This document shows positions 6,254-9,297 of a stretch of 9,297 bases of DNA, piece by piece. The stretch spans positions 1 to 9,297 of the forward strand of contig VBHV01000557.1 in NCBI GenBank assembly GCA_005881995.1, in the 5' to 3' direction. Under the pieces are notes generated by a model that saw nothing but the letters and a program-made list of their open reading frames with translations, searched no databases and was not told the DNA's origin. This DNA is from Chloroflexota bacterium (GTDB taxonomy: Bacteria; Chloroflexota; Ktedonobacteria; Ktedonobacterales; Ktedonobacteraceae). Within the stretch, counting starts at the first letter, position 1; each line of letters opens with the position of its first letter. The translations under genes and the position numbers were made by a program.

Positions 6254-7582
6254 TTAGCAATTAGTCGCCATTGTCGTTCCCATCACCATTGTCACCCCCT
6301 CCATGACCATGACCATGCCCATGTTTATGACCATGCTTATGCGGCCCAGGCGGGGTATTTTGTGTATCTGGCAATTGCTTCGATGGGCTATTGTTGGTTG
6401 GGAAGTGTGAGTAGTGGTAATGACCTTCCCAACAAAGGCGGCATTAGTGCCCAATGCGGGATCTGCCTGGACGCCGTTCTTCGACAGCAGAAAACCCAGG
6501 GAGATGGGAATCGCGAGCAATACGAGCGCGGTGAGAGAGAGTATACCTTTTTGTACGACCCGGAGTGTTTGATACCTCCGACCCTTCAGGGCAGGAGTGG
6601 CAGCAGCGCTACACGGGACGGCACGATCCTGGGCAGGGGCAAGCGCGGGAGGGTAAACCCGCGCCCCTACCCTATACGGTTTTACCGCCGACGCTTTCTT
6701 GACCGGGTAGAGGGTGATGCTTACCGGGGGGAGGGTTTGCATGGCAGCGAAAGATCTTAATTCCGCGGGTGCATACAGTGCATTGGTATATGCCCAGGCC
6801 ATGGCGCTGGCGCTGGGAAAACGGCGATGTGGGTCTTTGTCGATGGCACGCAGGATGATCTGCTCGACGGTGCAAGAGATGGTCGGCTCGAGTGTTGAGG
6901 GAGGCGCGGGTTGTTCCTGGATGTGTTTCCAGTAGGTCGCGATGGGAGTCGTGCCGGTAAATGGAAGCTTGCCTGTTAGCATCTGGTAGAGCAAAATTCC
7001 CAGCGCGTAGATGTCGCTGCTGACACTTTCAGGCACCTCAGCCAGTTCTGGAGCCATATACTCCGGTGTGCCAATCAAGCACCCGGTTTGGGTTATACCA
7101 GTGTCCTCTCCGAGGGGTTTTGCCAGACCAAAATCGGCCAGGTAGATATGCTGACCATTGGGGTCATTGAGCAGTATATTTGAGGGTTTGATATCGCGAT
7201 GAAGTATGCCTTGCTCATGCGCGCACTGGAGCGCGCTCGCCAACTGAACGAGGAGACCGCCTGCCTCTTCCTGCGTCATTTTGCCCTGCATCAGCCGCTC
7301 GCGTAAATTGCCGTGCTCCATATAGGGCATAACGAGGTAGTGATAGTCGTCAAAGGTGCCGTCATCCAGCAGAGGCAAGATATGTTTGTGCGAGAGGTTA
7401 CGAAGTATGCGTACTTCACGCTGCAAGCGTTTGATACAGTCGGGATCATTGACGAGTTTGATCGCGATGTGTTGCTGCGTCTGTTCATCGAAGGCGAGGA
7501 AGACCTCCGACATGCCCCCGCGCCGCAAACGCTGCAGAAGGCGATAGCGCCCTGAAATCACTCTCTTCTCTTGTTCCAGCAT
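6254..7582 (-). CDS. Transmembrane eukaryotic-like Ser/Thr protein kinase; C-terminus probably frameshifted
   Basis: 442 residues as read. The kinase domain is at about 12-270: catalytic K42, E56, HRDIKPSN (128-135), DFG (150-152) and GTPEYMAPE (171-179). The glycine loop reads LRRGGMSEVFLA, so the first Gly of GxGxxG is Arg, unlike LGRGGMSEVYLA in the neighbouring paralogue. ATP binding may be weakened, but the other catalytic residues are intact. One membrane helix lies at about 346-366. The extracytoplasmic part is short. After about residue 390 the frame turns Met/Val-rich and unconvincing, whereas the frame one base back encodes a natural Pro/Ser/Asn linker and a His-Gly tail ending at a TAA at 6261-6263. 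In-frame TAATAA lies 24-29 bases before the ATG, which limits upstream extension. AGGGA seven bases or so before the ATG is the probable ribosome binding site. It has its own promoter (7764-7793). Confidence 0.9.
   Translation of the reverse strand: MLEQEKRVISGRYRLLQRLRRGGMSEVFLAFDEQTQQHIAIKLVNDPDCIKRLQREVRILRNLSHKHILPLLDDGTFDDYHYLVMPYMEHGNLRERLMQGKMTQEEAGGLLVQLASALQCAHEQGILHRDIKPSNILLNDPNGQHIYLADFGLAKPLGEDTGITQTGCLIGTPEYMAPELAEVPESVSSDIYALGILLYQMLTGKLPFTGTTPIATYWKHIQEQPAPPSTLEPTISCTVEQIILRAIDKDPHRRFPSASAMAWAYTNALYAPAELRSFAAMQTLPPVSITLYPVKKASAVKPYRVGARVYPPALAPAQDRAVPCSAAATPALKGRRYQTLRVVQKGILSLTALVLLAIPISLGFLLSKNGVQADPALGTNAAFVGKVITTTHTSQPTIAHRSNCQIHKIPRLGRISMVINMGMVMVMEGVTMVMGTTMATNC
6261..6341 (-). 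other. Out-of-frame His/Gly-rich tail (hexanucleotide-type coding repeat) at the kinase 3' end
   Basis: Read one base back from the kinase frame, this stretch encodes HKHGHKHGHGHGH followed by a Gly/Asp/Asn run and a TAA stop: 26 residues with seven alternating His. The DNA is an imperfect CATGGT-type repeat. Upstream the same frame continues through a hydrophilic SPSKQLPDTQNTPPGP linker and stays open back to a TAA at 6444-6446, so any shift must lie below that point. Alternating His tails bind transition metals in other proteins. The reading frame is visible; the function is inferred. Confidence 0.55.
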
Positions 7583-7763
7583 TGTAGTTTCCCTGGCGTT
7601 TTTTTATTATCCGGTAGTTGTTGTTAGTTCTATTACGTGCCCCAGGCGGAATTCGTGACTGAGCATTTTGAACGTAGGAGCTTTTGGCGGTATGTGACTT
7701 AAAGGGCTATCGCTGCTTTCTCCTCTCGACTGAGAGTAAACAAATGCCAGAGTTTCCAATTCG

Positions 7764-7793
7764 ATTGTATTCTTTTATTAACCTTGATGTCAA
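7764..7793 (-). promoter_or_regulatory. Sigma-70-type promoter of the kinase at 6254-7582
   Basis: On the minus strand, TTGACA (7793-7788), an 18-base spacer and TACAAT (7769-7764). It starts one base after the stop codon of the sigma-like gene and gives a leader of about 175 bases, which contains a CTCTC/GAGAG mini-hairpin. The same spacing and position relative to the preceding stop are seen for the other kinase gene. Confidence 0.65.
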
Positions 7794-7794
7794 A

Positions 7795-8595
7795 CTAACA
7801 GCCCTTCGTGTCGGCTCCGAGCCGCCAGCGAAGTTGGTCGACATTACGAAGGAGGCGCTCCATGATATGGCGGCGCAGACGATAGACGTGCTGCACATCG
7901 CAAAACTCTTGAGGGCAGTGACGCATGATCTCCCTGGGCTTGAGTCCGCAGTAATAGAGCAGGTACATCAATCGCTGTTCTTGCTGGTTGGGGAACATAT
8001 CGAGCAGGAGTTCCCACAACTCATTGCTGTCTACAGCTTCTTCTACAAGTGGTTCTCCTGGAGAACCGGGTTCAGGTAATTGTGTCTCTCTTGGCCTCGA
8101 GTAGACGCGCAGAGTATCGACTATAGCGGCATTCAGACTCGCGCGCAAGTACTGGAGAGCGGCCCCTAGTGAACTGAATTCTAGCTTCTGGTTAAGGGTG
8201 GTCGCCTGCCAGAATCGTTCGAAGGCACGAGCTACGTAGTTTTCTTCGCTGTCGTAACGATAAGCTGCTTCACGGCGTGGATGGCAACGTATCCAGCCAA
8301 GCACGATCTCGCCAAAGCATTGTTGCAGCCAAAGCCAGGCATCCTGGCTGCCCTGCACGGTAGCGCGGCGAAACAGCTCTAATGCGAATTGCTCATCGGA
8401 TGGTTCTCCTTTGCGATAGTTACCGATTTCCTTTATACAGTGCTGCGCAAGCACCTGAGCGCTCATGGTAGAGAGTGCGGGAGCTGCTGATGATAGAGAC
8501 TTCGGAGATTTTTTTTCAGAAATGGCGGAACGCACCCCTTGTGAAGCAGCGAGTGGTTCTGCGTATTTGTTACAAAACCTATACGTCGGGTACAT
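7795..8595 (-). CDS. Divergent sigma-70-like RNA polymerase sigma factor (Ktedonobacteria-style)
   Basis: 266 residues. After a Ser/Ala-rich N-terminus (1-45), residues about 55-165 resemble a divergent sigma region 2: GEPSDEQFALELFRRA, then SEENYVARAFERFWQA (117-131), which lines up with the core-binding DLVQETFLRAW-type helix of sigma factors, then LGAALQYLRASLNAAIVDTLR. A Pro/Glu-rich linker (about 167-188) leads to region 4 at about 190-252 with EQRLMYLLYYCGLKPREIMRHC and a helix-turn-helix ending HVYRLRRHIMERLLRN. Regions 2 and 4 are both present, but the first is far from textbook ECF factors; I recognise this form from Ktedonobacteria. The start at ATG 8595 is supported by AAGGAG (8606-8611); Met 44 has no such site. 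It lies just upstream of a kinase gene that has its own promoter, so the two may act in one pathway (inference). No anti-sigma gene is visible beside it. Confidence 0.8.
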   Translation of the reverse strand: MYPTYRFCNKYAEPLAASQGVRSAISEKKSPKSLSSAAPALSTMSAQVLAQHCIKEIGNYRKGEPSDEQFALELFRRATVQGSQDAWLWLQQCFGEIVLGWIRCHPRREAAYRYDSEENYVARAFERFWQATTLNQKLEFSSLGAALQYLRASLNAAIVDTLRVYSRPRETQLPEPGSPGEPLVEEAVDSNELWELLLDMFPNQQEQRLMYLLYYCGLKPREIMRHCPQEFCDVQHVYRLRRHIMERLLRNVDQLRWRLGADTKGC

Positions 8596-8877
8596 GATGT
8601 GATTTCTCCTTCAAAACTCCCTATAGACGGTTGAGACTATTCGCCCTTCTAAATTTACCTTACTTGCTGCCGAGCTACATCCGTCAAATGACGTATATGA
8701 TTACGTATTTTTCCATTTTGGTGAAGGGGAAAATTGTCGTTTGATACATAAATTCACTTTTCTTGCTACTGAAAAGCTCTTCTGTTTTGCCAGTTACCCA
8801 TCTCTCTCGTCAAAAAGTGAGACTTTGATTTTCACATCAGAAATGCACCTGGTATCACTGGCCCAGTCCTGAAGCGA
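8596..8877. other. AT-rich intergenic spacer between the sigma-like gene and the GC-rich right-edge gene
   Basis: A 282-base gap of about 38% GC over 8641-8820 by hand count. It should contain the sigma gene promoter on the minus strand, but I find no convincing -35/-10 pair: TTGACG at 8687-8682 has no good partner. It does hold two nested inverted repeats. I see no gene in it. Confidence 0.5.
8682..8706. repeat. Two overlapping short inverted repeats, possible operator
   Basis: CGTCA-AA-TGACG (8682-8693) overlaps ACGTA-TATGAT-TACGT (8691-8706). The pair lies about 90-110 bases upstream of the sigma-like gene start, a reasonable place for a regulator site. Arms of 5 bp are short and could be chance. 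Confidence 0.3.
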
Positions 8878-9297
8878 TCAGCCGTGGTAGTAGTCGGCGA
8901 GTACGGTGAAGGCCGCCTTGGGTTCCCAGGGCATGTCGGGGTAGGTGTCGCCGAGGCGGTTCTCCAGGATCTTGACAACGCCCCAGCTGGCCATGTCGAG
9001 GTCTTCGCGGGGGTCGCTGCGGTGTGGCAGGCCATAGCAGGCGAAGGTGCACACGAAGGCGGCGTCGACCCCCTCCGTGGTGAAGATGTCCAGCAGCTCA
9101 CGCAGGTAGGTGGCCTGCTCCTGCTCGTCGCGGACGTAGTCGCCGTTGAGCCGCACCGGGGTGGTCCCGTCGTACTCGACGATCTCCCCGCTTCGGGCGC
9201 CGTGGTCGGCCGCGCCGCGGTGGGTGGTGCAGCCGAACTCGGTGATCGCGACCGGCTTGCCCTGCACGACCAGCGCGCGGATGCCCTGCTGGTAAAC
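8878..9297 (-). CDS. Glycoside-hydrolase-like TIM-barrel protein, C-terminal part; 5' partial, actinobacterial-type composition
   Basis: The frame is open to the window edge (it reads VYQQGIRALV before the GTG at 9267), so the start is missing; 139 residues are visible. KPVAITEFGC has the Glu-Phe-Gly at a strand end where clan-A glycoside hydrolases carry the nucleophile. YVRDEQEQATYLRELLDIF, GVDAAFVCTFACYGLPHR, DLDMASWGVVKIL and PDMPWEPKAAF follow. I recognise this C-terminus from actinobacterial proteins often labelled abortive infection protein, though the fold points to a carbohydrate-active barrel. That label is weak evidence and I would not claim phage defence. GC is about 69% by hand count, against mid-50s in the kinase genes, and codons end mostly in G or C, which suggests transfer from a high-GC actinomycete. 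The substrate cannot be told from this part. It is separated from the sigma gene by an AT-rich spacer. Confidence 0.65.
   Translation of the reverse strand, partial: VYQQGIRALVVQGKPVAITEFGCTTHRGAADHGARSGEIVEYDGTTPVRLNGDYVRDEQEQATYLRELLDIFTTEGVDAAFVCTFACYGLPHRSDPREDLDMASWGVVKILENRLGDTYPDMPWEPKAAFTVLADYYHG

Noticed and set aside
6301..6341. Hexanucleotide-like repeat as a mobile element or CRISPR remnant
   Set aside because: It is a simple coding repeat of His/Gly codons with no spacer structure.
6233..6760. Plus-strand reading frame with a His-rich start
   Set aside because: It lies wholly antisense to the kinase or its downstream end. Its His codons arise because CATG is self-complementary, so the repeat reads as His on both strands.
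7684..8079. 131-codon plus-strand reading frame over the 3' part of the sigma-like gene
   Set aside because: Mostly antisense to a recognisable sigma factor, with no independent family features.
8858..8868. ACTGG-C-CCAGT palindrome after the right-edge gene as a terminator
   Set aside because: A one-base loop and no U-run on the gene's strand; probably chance.
8878..9297. Phage-defence function for the right-edge gene
   Set aside because: The remembered database label of abortive infection protein is not supported by the visible motifs, which fit a glycoside-hydrolase-like barrel better.

Overview
The window looks like chromosomal DNA from a filamentous, actinomycete-like Chloroflexota, most likely class Ktedonobacteria. 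This is inferred from family style, not from a marker gene. The clues are a STAND/TPR-type protein, two eukaryotic-like Ser/Thr kinases with extracytoplasmic tails, a divergent sigma-70 protein of a kind I associate with Ktedonobacteria, an ECF sigma factor next to a Rieske protein, and mid-50s GC in the kinase genes. There are no RNA genes, insertion sequences or CRISPR arrays that I can see. Almost every gene is regulatory or signal-related.

Left part, plus strand: the 3' end of a TPR-rich protein (1-1119, cut by the window edge); a 332-base gap; an ECF sigma factor (best start GTG 1452, ends 1958); 33 bases later a membrane-anchored Rieske [2Fe-2S] protein (1992-2798) with a long, anti-sigma-like cytoplasmic N-terminus; then, behind its own promoter, a lipoprotein with a LolA-like domain and a DUF4367-like domain (2986-4116).

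Right part, minus strand, convergent with the left part: reading in the direction of transcription, a divergent sigma-70-like factor (8595-7795), a Ser/Thr kinase (7582-6254) and a paralogous Ser/Thr kinase with an extracytoplasmic beta-sandwich domain (6085-4190). Each kinase has a convincing TTGACA-18 bp-TAYAMT promoter starting within a few bases of the preceding stop codon, so the three genes are probably transcribed separately as well as, perhaps, together. The transcript of the distal kinase should begin at a 9-bp perfect inverted repeat. The C-terminus of the first kinase appears frameshifted: the neighbouring frame encodes a His-Gly tail with seven alternating histidines followed by an Asp/Asn/Gly stretch.

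The right edge (8878-9297, minus strand) holds the 3' end of a TIM-barrel glycoside-hydrolase-like gene of about 69% GC by hand count. It is separated from the sigma gene by an AT-rich spacer (about 38% GC) and looks like a gene of actinobacterial ancestry.

Working model (inference): the left half is a redox or envelope-stress circuit in which a Rieske cluster outside the membrane could control an ECF sigma factor held by the cytoplasmic tail of the same protein. The right half is a sigma/kinase signalling cluster in which the kinases sense external ligands, possibly metal ions in one case and a carbohydrate or other ligand in the other.
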